From NCBI GenBank assembly GCA_000507305.1, contig DF239826.1, forward strand, positions 16,001 through 80,000: a stretch of 64,000 nucleotides of DNA. The letters run 5' to 3'. This stretch comes from Breviolum minutum Mf 1.05b.01. Lineage: Eukaryota > Sar > Dinophyceae > Suessiales > Symbiodiniaceae. The first letter of the stretch is position 1. Every line of letters begins with the position of its first letter. Both the position numbers and the translations under genes were made by a program. Shown here piece by piece: positions 45,352 through 64,000 of this stretch. The notes under the pieces were generated by a model that was not told the origin of the DNA, did no database searches, and saw nothing but the letters and a program-made list of their open reading frames with translations.

Positions 45352-46120
45352 GGAAATTTATTGTTTCTCCAGAAGAAGAAGTCAACAATGTCTTGGTCAA
45401 AAGCTCTGATGAAAAACTCTTCAGTGTTGCCGCCATTTCCACGGTGCGACCAGCTTTCACACAATAAATGACTCACCGGTTTGCCCGCTGCTGGCGAAAA
45501 GTCAAGCATGACTCGTCACAGCATTTGGAAGACGCAGCTCAAAAACAGTGCTGAGAAAAATTCCATTGAATCCTATCACCTCCTATCTTTTCTATCTACA
45601 TGCCTCATATATCTTGCTCCTTTTCCATCTTTACCACCCATTTTCGCTCCCCAAAAATATTCCGTTTCCATCTTCACCACCGATTTTGGGCTGACGCGTT
45701 GAGACCCATTCCAGGCATTAGCCCCAAAGGTGCATTGCCTCGGTGGTTCAGCCAGGGATCTCATGAATTGGATCTACCCCCAGGTCCAGCGGCAAAAGTG
45801 GCTGGATGAAAGGTTTATATCGTTTCTAGACATCCTGCGGGTGACGAGGAATCCGCATCCTGGGTGGGGGTGTAGATCCAAGTAACAAAAAAAACCTTGA
45901 AGATTTTTTCCTATGTGTTCCTACTCAATATATGATTTCTGTTATAATAAACAAAAGTTTAAAGCGCTGGCGAAGTCAAAAATTTCAGGGCTGCGAAACA
46001 TCCTGCCATCGGTACATCCTGCCTTGAACATGGTATGAACCAATTCAGCTTACCAATACAGGACAAATGCACATCATCCCAATCGCTCGGGTATGTCTCC
46101 AAATTAGGAACACTACATAA
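45331..46120. other. Flank of the LINE; possible host exon
   Basis: A minus-strand ATG at 45434-45436 opens a frame starting MAATLKSFSSELLTKTLL that runs to the LINE edge. It could be a host exon next to the insertion; support is composition only. Confidence 0.25.
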
Positions 46121-46232
46121 CTACCCTCCCCTGAAACTAACAGTTCGCCTGGAAAATAGGCCTTCCCAAAAGGAAATTAGTCTTCCAACCATCCATTTTC
46201 TGGTGTATATGTTAGTTTCATTATTTCAGGTG
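46121..46232. mobile_element. Short inverted-repeat element (TACCCTCCC family)
   Basis: Left arm ACTACCCTCCCCTGAAACTA, right arm with GTTAGTTTC. The middle carries AAAAGGAAATTAGTCTTCCA and ACCATCCATTTTC, shared with the copies at 56640 and 59844. Non-coding. Confidence 0.75.
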
Positions 46233-47639
46233 GAATACTGGAAATCTCCATAGTTTGAGAAATCCCCCCATATCCAGAAGTCTCAATGCAGGACCATCCC
46301 GGAGTAGATGAGAAAATATGAACTTGAAGTATCAGCAAAAGGAAAATGAAGCCCAAAAAGATGAAGAGAAATTTCAAGATGTTCTCAATCTATTTCAGGA
46401 TGCTGAAGATACAAGTAAGACTAATAAATAATAGTCGTGGTTTTCTTCACAAAAAATGAGTGCTTACCTTTTTTCATGACCAACCATCATCCCCCTGATA
46501 AAAGTCCAGATAACTCGGTGCTTTGCCCCTCGTTTCCCTTGTGGTTTGCGGGTTTCCCCCCCCTCAAGGTCATCACCACAAAGTCCAACTATGAAGGAAC
46601 CCACGGCAGCCGACACTGCGGTGGCAGTCATGATGGTCTCCTAGTGGCGGGTCCATCAGATAGATTTTCCTATGCAAAAAAATTGGGTGAACATCTCAGC
46701 TGAATTCCGCCAGCTGAATTTGCAGGGCTGTAGCTGATGGTGCTTTCTTTTCGTTGGCTTTTCTTTGAATTGAAGCAGAGATGATACTGGAAATGATACT
46801 GCTATAGTGCTGTTGATATAAGAAACATGCGTATCATCACCTGTTGTAGCATAAAAGGCATCTTTTTTTGAAAAAAAAACAACTATGAAGGACGGGTATA
46901 TATTATTCTCCATACGGTTGATGGTTGAGAAATCCTGCACGGTCAGTTGATAGGTACGGTACGTTCCCATGATCTGCAGGGTTTTATACATCCCAGGAGG
47001 TGCACTCCCCAGAAGGTTTCTTCCCAACCCCGGCTCCGCTGAGATGTGACTCGAAGGATCCGCACTCCCCAGAATTACGGGGTTGACCACCAAGATGTAG
47101 CCTAAGTCACCAAGTCACCAGCTGCAGCCGCAACTTGGGGCCGGCCACCAGTGATTTTTCAGGAAAGCTTTGTTGGGTAAATCAAAGTATTTGGGGTGAA
47201 AAGCTCTAAAAACGGTCGGCTTTTTGAGTGGATTACTGGAAAAGAAGCGGCCACGATTTGTCTTGAACTCATTGGCATTTAGGTTTTTCAAAACCACTTG
47301 TCAAACAGTCATATGTGGTAATAAATTTACCATTACCACCACACTTCCGGTGCTAAATGGCATTTTCCCCCCAAGAGCAGCGGAACTCCAAGCCTCTCCA
47401 AGTGTTTTTAAACTCAAAAGTTTGTTGTACAAAATAAAAAACCGTGTGAACCAAAAAAATGATGCTTGCAAAGAGTGTACCCGTAAAATCCAATATATTC
47501 TTGGTTCCCAAAAACCATTTTTAAAAAAAGGCACGATGTCCAAGTGATTTTTTGAGTTTGGTGATGCTCCATGTAGTCACGATTCTCGTTTTTTTTCCGA
47601 GGCGCTCATGGTCATCCAATTGATGAACCCTGACCTCAC
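46233..47639. other. AT-rich sequence, no confident exon
   Basis: Probably intronic or 3' sequence of the gene whose exons start at 47640. It contains a GGGTTTTATACATCCCAGGA word near 46979-46998 that belongs to another interspersed family. Confidence 0.35.
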
Positions 47640-48637
47640 CTGACGTTGCTCCAAAATCGCCCAGATTTCGCGAGGATTTCGGGTGGGTTTCTTGATGAGC
47701 AATTGAGAGGTACAACAAAATTGGTGATTTGGGGTTGGTGGTTAAAGATAATGCTTGAGGTTAGTGGTTTTTTGTTGTTAAGGTTTTCTGGTTCAAGACG
47801 TTTCAGGTTGGTGAAATTGACTCTTTCTCTAGAAGATCCCTTTTTTGGTACCCAGCAAAAAAATACGAGCCACACTGCCATGTATTTTTTTTGTTGTTGC
47901 CCGGTGCTGGCAACAGTAAGGGCAGCCCAAGCCATCTTCCCACAAGTTCTTCAAGTTGCTGGTCTAGCTATAGCCTAACTCTTCACAGACTCGGCGAATG
48001 TTGACCCACCTCAGTCTGTAAGCAGGAGCCTCGTTCGGTGACCTGGTGGAAGGGGAAAGAACAGCCAGAATGGTCTGGCAAGGGGCTCTGGTAAAATCAT
48101 GGGGTGTCGACCAAAAATCTTTTAGACAAAGAATATGTCATTTCGGGGGGAAAGTCAAAATTGAACAAAACATTTCATTTTGGTAGTAAACTATAGGAAA
48201 CTGCGGAATGTTTTACCGGCCCGGCAATTTGTAACGCACAGCCACCTGTTGTTCCCGAGAAACGAGGACCACCCAGTGGTTTTCCTCGACTTGCACCTCT
48301 TAGTGATGAGATTTGTGTCCCTCCCTCAACCATAATCTGTCTGAAATCAGGTCACCCTTATCATATTCACCACCAGGATGACATGCATCGTTGCACCATT
48401 GGACAACAAAAAAACTGCTGCAAGCTGCACCACCCAAAAAAAACCTAAGAAAATGCAGCCCCAAAAAGGTATCACCTAAACTTGGCTAACTTCCATAAAG
48501 AACCCAAAACAACTACTGTACTGACCTTTCCAGTTTCAACGGCTTCCCTGATCCCCTCCCCGCCGAGAAAACCTGGAAGAATTGGTCCAGGGATGTGCTC
48601 CATGTTGCACCTGTCATCCGGGCGGCCAATTTGAGGC
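47640..48637 (-). CDS. Exons of an unknown multi-exon gene (3' part)
   Basis: 48526-48637 (acceptor CACCAG|G, donor GAAAG|GTCAGT) reads PQIGRPDDRCNMEHIPGP and FLGGEGIREAVETGK. 48246-48296 (acceptor AAGAG|G, donor AACAG|GTGGCT) reads VQVEENHWVVLVSREQQ. Further phase-0 candidates are 48043-48087 (SPLPDHSGCSFPF), 47876-47935 (WAALTVASTGQQQKKY) and 47640-47690 (TRNPREIWAILEQRQ). The first two have AG|G acceptors and agree in phase with the exons at 49.9-51.4 kb. The last three are weaker because other frames are also open. Confidence 0.45.
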
Positions 48638-49911
48638 CTGGTGGGTTGGACATTTCAAGAAAAAAATAAAGAGATGTATATACATATATAGATATATAGA
48701 GACATATTCGTACATTCTTCACGCATGTACACACACATATTATATATATATATATACATTAAAAACTATATAGAATGTATCAAATTTGAAGCTCCATTTA
48801 GGATCTTTGATGGATCTTTGTTTTCAAATTTGCTTCTCCAAAATATCCCCGTCCAACCATGTGCCCAGCAGTACTCCACCTGCATCTGGGGTGATGGTCT
48901 TCACAATGTCGTTGGCCTGAAAGTCACTTGGTGCCGTTGATCAACTTCCTATAAGAAGGGGATGGTCATCTCATCCCATCTTTCATGACGGAAATCCTTA
49001 CAATGGGTATATAAAATACCCCTCCGGAATTGGGTTGATGAGTTTATCCCCTATTATATGGAAATAATGGAAGTTTAGATCCGATCGTAACAGATCGCAA
49101 TAGCTTTTCATGTGTTCTTTAGAGGTTTTTCCAAGGAAATCTATCTTGGTCATTTCCGAACACTGTTGAACTGTTGTCTTTTCAATTTGTCAACTTTTAT
49201 GTGGCTGTTGAGAAATCTTTGCTAGTGTTTGGCTCCGGTTGATTGTGTGTAAAACAAAACTCTTGTGAAGGTATGTTCCGAATCCCCTATATACATTCAA
49301 CGCCTGAATCTTCAAACAGTGATTCCATCCTTCCAAGACGGGTTACAAATCTCACAAGCAAAAAAAGAGGTTTTCTTTTGGATGGTCAGATTCCTTAGAA
49401 TAAATATCTCCTTTCTACAAATGGGAACCACCAAACCTGTTACCCCTCTCACCAATCGAACCCAGAGGGTTGGTCACGCCTCGTTGTGGTCAGCTTTCAT
49501 TCCTTCTAAGCAAGCCTCCGTGCCATGGGGTTTGGCAACCGCAGTCAATCAGTAGTTGGTGGTTGAGCTTTCCACCCATCTGAAAACTATGCGAACGTCA
49601 AAATGGGTGAAAATCTTCCCCAAGTTTTGGGCTGAAAATTATGAAAATATCTGAAACGACCACCTAGATCAAACCTGATTTGGTTTTGGATTGAACTGGT
49701 CAGTGGTTACACCCCCTACGACGAACAGCTCGCACCCAAAAAAAAATATTCTTTTGGAGACGCCCCGGCTTCATGTTGTCGCAAACAGCCTATTTTCAGG
49801 GGGCAGTAATTTAACTGTTACCTTTAGGGAGGGTTTTTTGTTTTTGGTAAAAAAGCGTGAGATTCAAAAACATCCTGTAGAGTCGGGTAGGATTCGCGTT
49901 ATCTTGGCAAC
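48638..49911. other. Intron with AT-rich simple sequence and a possible inverted-repeat remnant
   Basis: TATATA-rich runs at 48676-48766. Near 49713-49830 the words ACACCCCCTACG, AACAGCTCGC and TTTAGGGAGGG look like a decayed member of the TACCCTCCC family. Confidence 0.4.
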
Positions 49912-51403
49912 TCGGCTCTGCAGAGTCGTGGATTTAGGGGTGCTACCACCGGCGACTGTTGTGCCTCGAAACCTACCAAATCTGCCTTCAGAAATAGTTG
50001 GATCCTTCGTTTTTGTTGCCCCCCAAAAAAAAAAACGTTAAGGACTGGAGCCCAAACTTTCTTCAACATGGACAATTCTGCTGATTAAAACGCATGGAGA
50101 ACACTTCAACTCCCAACTTTATTTAGAAAATTCTGGCATATTCTGGCTGAGTTGATCAGCAAGACTCCCAAACTGGAGAAACAATAAGCATTCGCTGGGA
50201 AAAAAAACAAACAACTCCCCAATTCTCAACAGATTCGTGGAATTACCGGAAAGGCCTCCAATCTAGGCACCTAAAAGCGATAGCTATGGATCTGTACATA
50301 TATGATATATGATAGATACATATACAATATATATATATATAATATAGACCTAATTTCCACCATTTTTAGAAGAATCTGATTTGATCTTGTTGTTTCAATG
50401 GAAAGGACTGGGACTTGGCCAACTTCTTAACTTGTGCCTCTAGAGTCTTCAAATCTTATCAGGGCTGTGTTGAAAATATGGAGGCAAGCTGTACATACTT
50501 GAGACGTGCTTTTTCGGCCCTTTTCAGATCTTTTCAGCCGCTCACCCTTCAAGGATTTCTGTGTTGTCCTGATATTCTAAATTGCATCAACGTGGCCAAG
50601 ATCATCGTTTGGACTTTTGAATATCCACTTGATCGGTTCAGTTTGCAAAGGGAGCCCCAAAATAAACACCAAAAACAGACCTGGCAGACCTGAAATCAAA
50701 CACCCAAACGCAGGTTCCAGGTATATATAGTTGGCTGTCCCCTTCCTTCACAAATTACATTTCCTCCAATCTTTCTATTCTTAAAACACATCCAAAAGAC
50801 GTCCGCTTTCTTAAAAAAAAAAGAGGTCCCCCCCCCCCCCTTGTTGAAGTTTCGCCACCTCAGGGTCCAGTTGATGCAAATTCGTCTTCGATCCGTCAGC
50901 CTCGCCACCGGAAAGGAAAAAAGGGGGAACTGGGGTGAAGCTGTAGACTTGGTTGGCTCATCTTTTGGTTGGCACCTCTGGTAACTGGAAACACCCCGAA
51001 CCAAAACTTCTTCAAACTTCTGACATTCAACAGTTTCAGGTTTCAGGAATTTTGGCCACAGAATTTTTTTTGTCGCCCTTTTACATCCATTATATAAATC
51101 CCACCAAAGAATCCCCGGGTTTCGTTTTTTCTTGTGTCGGAGATTCAGTAATGAAATTCTGGGCAATCTGAGTGAACCATAACACTTCACCAAAATGAAT
51201 TCCAGTAAAATCTCTTGGGATGATTCCCTTGCTAAATTAGCTCTTTTATTGGGATGATTCCGTTTTTGCCAGTTCCGTTCGGAAAAAATGTTTTCACCCA
51301 AGAAAATGCACAACAAGTTGGGGTCCTCTCAAATAATCCCCACAGCATCCACCTGCATGGCAGATCCTCGTCAGAAGCCCAAAGGAACCGACACCACCGC
51401 GGC
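49912..51403 (-). CDS. Exons of the same unknown gene (middle part)
   Basis: Three exons with AG|G acceptors and matching phases (one leading, two trailing bases each): 51353-51403 (PRWCRFLWASDEDLPC; donor ATGCAG|GTGGAT), 50859-50900 (LTDRRRICINWTL; donor CTGAG|GTGGCG) and 49912-50004 (IQLFLKADLVGFEAQQSP and ending NPRLCRA; donor GCCGA|GTTGCC). The last leaves GA, which fits the leading G of 48526-48637. Four consecutive phase-compatible joins make a real gene likely. No family recognised; the mix of basic and beta-like segments gives no clear hint. Confidence 0.5.
50278..50345. repeat. AT-rich simple repeat
   Basis: Alternating TA/ATATATGATA sequence inside an intron. Confidence 0.8.
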
Positions 51404-51496
51404 CTCAAAATTCGAAAATTCCTTCCAAACCCCCGGGGAAGTTTAACCTGCGGCCACGGAATCCTCGGGTAATAAATGGCTTTCAAAAAATTGGCT

Positions 51497-51616
51497 AGCC
51501 TCCCGAAGATGAACATATACAGCCCCTGAAAAGTTACTTGAAACCCAACAAGAAAGGCCCCTCTTCCAACCACCATTTTTCAGGGGAAAACTCGCTGTTC
51601 AACTTCGGGGGTGTAG
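51497..51616. mobile_element. Short inverted-repeat element (TACCCTCCC family, diverged)
   Basis: Left arm CCTCCCGAAGATGAACA, right arm TGTTCAACTTCGGGGGTGTA. The middle shares GCCCCTGAAAA and CTTCCAACCACCATTTTTCA with the other copies. Confidence 0.7.
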
Positions 51617-53346
51617 ATGGCTAGGAATGATTCTGACCCCAGAAAATTGGTCTGAAGATGAGCTGATTGAGTTGCAAAGAGTGGACATTTTGGAAAACGT
51701 CATACTTGTGGATGGCTAAAAAAACTGGCTCACCAGTTGAGGTTGGTAGTTGATCCATTATTTACTACGGGTTTTTATGCATCCCAGGTGGTGCAGCATT
51801 TCTTCCATCAACAGTAGTTTTGGTTTTGGAATCGTTTCAATTGGTGCCATGTTCGTCATTTTCATGAGTTCGATGTTTCAGTGTTAGACGGTTTGAGTTT
51901 TGGCAATCACTGCAAGTAATCCCTTGCGGCCCCGGAATGAAGAACCTGGCAATTTGACTAGGTCTATCTGTTCGAGTAGCAACATATCACGTTTATGAGT
52001 GCCCCCCGCCCAGGAATTCTAGCAAATCTGATGCTGGTAGACACTGACTAGTTGTTATAAACCTAGTCTCACTTCCAGTTCACTCTCATTGCATTTCACC
52101 ATGCATCAACAAAACTCTTGGGTCAAAGACCCGCTAAACCCTTTACAAAATTACCAACATGAAACTTGCAACTGTGCCATCTCTCAAACTGGAACCCCCC
52201 AACCGGTGCTTTTTTAGGAAGCACACGGCAGCAGTTGTTCTGGGTCGATCTAGATGCTGATCTGTATGTTTCAAACCTTTTTTGCGATGTCGAATCTGTG
52301 GCTCAAGACAGGTTCGTTGTGTGTGATTAGTCACATCTGCAAGAAAAAAAACTCCTGTGTGATGAGGTGAAAAGGCCAAACATAGAATTTGTTCTACATG
52401 AAATCTGGATGTGCTTTTTTCGCTAAAATGTTTGCCTTTAGAGCTTTGGCTGTGTTTATGCTTAGGTTTTTGTTTGGGTTGGTAGATATGTCCTCAGCTT
52501 TTCGGTGTTCAGATGAGGTCAGGTTTTTTTTGAGCCAAACACTGGCGCGGTGGCATGTCAAGCGTGTGGAGCTTTGTGTGAGGTGTTTGCACAATCCATC
52601 AGCAGTATCTCAACAGATCAAGTGCCAAGTGCTAGTGATTTAGCTGAATGAAATTTGTGAGGCAGAACAACATCACCTATGTTGAAAGCATGGCAGGGTA
52701 GGAATGGAGATTTGCTGTGAATCATCCATGACATCACTTTAAAAAATATGATCTCCGTCCACAAAAACTAGGCCTTTCGAAACCCCCCTTCTGAACCTCC
52801 AAGTAATGATTCCCACACACCCCCAAAAAAAATAATAATGGCTATCTATATTATATATACCCTCCAGGAAATTAACATATCTCCCTGATAAGGCATATTT
52901 GAAGATGATTTTCCTTTTCCCCAGGTGGGATATGTTAATTTCCTGGAAGGTATATACGTATGTATATATATATATATATCCCTTACCAATGAAGTCACCA
53001 AAATTAACAGGTCAATTTACGAAACTTTTTTCAGGAGCTCCAACGCTCCCATCGAACCCTTTCTCGCCTCAACGGAAGTCTGGGAACCCGGATCTGGCAA
53101 TATGAAGGGATGGTTCACCTGCTGGTCTCTGGGCGCCACGGAAAACTTCACCCCTCCAACAAAAAACCTGGGAAATTCAATAACACGCCTCAAGAATTCA
53201 GAGGTTTTTCTTCGCCTACCAAAATTCAGAAATTCTGGGCAGAGTTGAGGGTTGGGTGATTATCCAAGATGGGTAGATATGTAACTGTAAGACCTTTTTG
53301 TTTCTAAGAGTTCAACACCTTTTTGCCTTGGGACGCCGCTACCGAC
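51617..53346. other. Introns of the unknown gene(s); one or two possible exons
   Basis: A minus-strand stretch at about 53040-53100 reads GSQTSVEARKGSMGALELLK after TATTGCCAG, and one near 53115-53150 reads VKFSVAPRDQQ after GTTGGAG|G. Both are plausible exons that I could not join firmly. A CTTCCATCAACAGTAG repeat lies near 51771-51825. Confidence 0.3.
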
Positions 53347-54727
53347 CTCCAACTTCATCTGTCGCCGTACGCTGCCGGCGTGCACCGCCAGAATGGGCTT
53401 GGGCGGCAGATTGGACGTGGTAACCACCGTGAACTGCGGCCGCTTGGCCCGGCGTTGGATGCAACACGTTTTGGGCGTTTTGGGCGTTTTTTGGGGGAAG
53501 GAACTTTGGTATACAAAAAACCCATAGGATTCGGCAAAAAAATAAATAAATGAACCGAAAATGGCAGGCGTTGTACCTTGCAAGGCTGTTGTTTCTGAAG
53601 GGTCTTGGGGATTCCCTTGCCACAGTTGTTGTCACTGGAGAAACATCCCCCCAAGCTATCAACTAACAAATCGTGGTGCAGGATTTGGGGGTGGATATTT
53701 TTTTTCACATCCATCAACTGTACCCTCCCGAAGTTTAACAGCTCGCCCCTGAAAAATAAGGCTTGGAAGACTCTTTTTTCCTTTTGGGTAAAACGGTAAC
53801 TTTTCAGGGGCGAACTGTTAAACTTCGGGGGTGTACCTCATCTTTCGTTTCCAGGATCCAACCCATCGACGACACAATTTCGGTACCTCCATTTCATTTG
53901 CCACTCCACTTTCGTGACCGGATTCGCCCCAGAATTTTTTAGCCCCGCCCCGGTGGCCACGCTTGAACAGAGATTGCACCTGTTGTTGAAACCATGTGAT
54001 GCTTTGTGAGTTCTTAGATTCTCTCCCCCACACAACTGCAAGGTGCCTCTCAGAAATACATAAAGAAATATTATGTTTCAAAAAATCGAGTGTTTCATGT
54101 TTCGGTTCAACTTATCATACTTTCAAGTGTATCAAACCACCAACTAGAATTCTTTAGTCATATCATGAATCCAAGGTATATAGTCTCATAGTTGCATCAA
54201 TTTACCAACAATCCTGGAAGATCCTTCTAGAAAAAGATAACTGCAAGTTGCAACACTGTCAGAGACCGCTCAATCGATCCGAGGCTTCAAAACTTATATA
54301 ATTGATGTTTCGGCACTGAAACATATCAGTGGGTCTTTTTGCTTTAAGGATGGTTTCAGTTTAATATTCATGTGTCAAAGATGTGAGCATCAAACTACCC
54401 ATCAGCGGGCCATTTGCATCCTATAAAATACCTGCAGTTTTTTCCAAGTGAATCTACTCAACATGTTTCATCCATGTTCGATCCTTGACATCTTCTCAAA
54501 ATGTGTTGTTTCCTTGTCTCTCAATATGCACCCCTTGGGTGAACTGACCAACCATCAACACGTACCTTAAAGGGGGTCACGGGGTCCCATGTCCAGCTCT
54601 TTCCCGCCGTTGCTTTTTTTTGCCGAAGCAAATCACGGAAGTGCTGTACATCCAAATCGACCGGGTCATCCTGTGGATCTTCGTGTCTTGGATCCAAGGA
54701 AATGGACATCGAAAGACACAAACCTTT
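53347..54727 (-). CDS. Exons of an unknown gene (5' part or separate gene)
   Basis: 54566-54727 (donor TTTAAG|GTACGT) reads LDPRHEDPQDDPVDLDVQHF and ends SWTWDPVTPFK. 53887-53961 (donor TGGAG|GTACCG) reads VATGAGLKNSGANPVTKVEW. 53577-53634 (donor TGCAAG|GTACAA) is open in more than one frame. 53347-53433 reads FTVVTTSNLPPKPILAVHAG and then SVRRQMKLE (donor GAG|GTCGGT). A possible start ATG lies at 54918-54920 (MGPIPIEEGGNL), about 275 bases beyond the thymidylate synthase stop. These exons mostly lack the AG|G acceptor seen in the neighbouring gene, so their left edges are less certain. Function unknown. Confidence 0.4.
53719..53838. mobile_element. Short inverted-repeat element, nearly perfect palindrome (TACCCTCCC family)
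   Basis: Left arm TACCCTCCCGAAGTTTAACA then GCTCGCCCCTGAAAA. The right arm is the reverse complement with few mismatches, ending GAACTGTTAAACTTCGGGGG then TGTA. The element begins and ends with TA, as expected for insertion at TA sites. This is the youngest-looking copy in the window. Confidence 0.85.
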
Positions 54728-55195
54728 CTGGGAAAAGTGATCACTTTCCATGAGTCATCCTGGTTGTTTAATTTCCATCCTTATTTCATGGTGTATGATT
54801 CATAATCGCCATATAACTGTGTAGTTTGTCATCCCCTGTATCCTAAACAACTAGATGTTTCTTTTCATTGCTCATCTTTCTCCACAGGTTCCCTCCCTCT
54901 TCTATGGGAATGGGCCCCATGGCTGGTTTGTTCTTAGCGTGTTTTTTCCAAAGACCCGAAGTTCCACAGGCACTTGTTTGGCACGCGCAACTACTTCCAA
55001 TGAAGACTCACCACAGAGTCCAGAAAACCCAGCTTTCCCCATTTCCCCAAATCAAGGGGCTTTCTTTAGTCCCCCTTAGGAGATGTGGCTCAGCCCCATC
55101 TGGCCCACATGCCCTGCCGCAGCGTCTCCTGTATGCCCAATGCATCAGATGTCACTGCGGACCAAGGGTATTCTTGTTGGGTTGGTAAACGCCAC

Positions 55196-63813
<8,618 letters not shown>

Positions 63814-64000
63814 CTTTTTGGGGGGGGAATTGAACACTGTTTCAATGGAATGACATGACCATTGTTTTTCTCTTCATTTTTGTTTTTTGTCGCGGGGGAG
63901 GAGGGGGGAACTTGGCAGTGAAACTTGACTTGGTTAATAGGTGGGTAAAAATGCTTTAAAAGAAAGTGATGGGGAGGAAAAAAACGAACAAAAAAACCTT
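63814..64000. other. Intron upstream of the first visible TS exon, running off the window
   Basis: No exon seen. The preceding TS and DHFR coding parts must lie beyond base 64000. Confidence 0.6.

Noticed and set aside
53323-53553. Plus-strand frame of 76 codons that is GC-rich
   Set aside because: Shadow of the minus-strand exon 53347-53433.

Overview
This is a nuclear fragment from a eukaryote, most likely a dinoflagellate close to the Suessiales/Symbiodiniaceae. Four things point that way. Genes are broken into many short exons separated by AT-rich introns. One gene that can be reconstructed exon by exon (thymidylate synthase) uses GC as well as GT splice donors, and every one of its exons starts with G after the acceptor AG. 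Small inverted-repeat elements and a LINE-type reverse transcriptase are scattered between exons. Every convincing gene lies on the minus strand, the one-directional layout typical of these genomes. There is no bacterial-style gene density, and I saw no rRNA, tRNA or CRISPR.

Layout, left to right. Bases 1-4033 hold a tandem duplication (offset 2448 bases; second copy shortened, with one N at 3324). From about 4.2 to 6.5 kb there are scattered minus-strand exons. From 7970 to about 13030 lies a membrane channel with an S5/pore/S6 region, a C-linker and a cyclic-nucleotide-binding-type domain. From 13.9 to 18.9 kb there are isolated exons of unknown genes. From 19937 to 24357 there is a multi-exon gene of unknown function with a consistent reading frame. 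It starts only about 200 bases downstream of the end of an OSCA/TMEM63-like membrane protein gene (24551-27714). From 28 to 32.3 kb there are a few isolated exons. From about 33.0 to 39.85 kb there is a diverged tandem repeat array of roughly 350-400 base units. From 41.1 to 43.0 kb there are exons of another unknown gene. From 43.35 to about 45.3 kb there is a 5'-truncated LINE. From 47.6 to 54.9 kb there are short exons of one or two unknown genes. From 55196 to the right edge lies the thymidylate synthase domain of what is probably a bifunctional DHFR-TS gene.

The genes do not form a metabolic operon. What unites them is their architecture: head-to-tail minus-strand genes, two of them with only about 200-275 bases between the stop of one and the proposed start of the next, with introns colonised by short TA-flanked inverted-repeat elements. 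Splice joins outside the thymidylate synthase gene rest on phase consistency and splice signals only, and should be treated as models. Most long open frames on the plus strand, in the repeat array and in the duplicated segment look like shadows.
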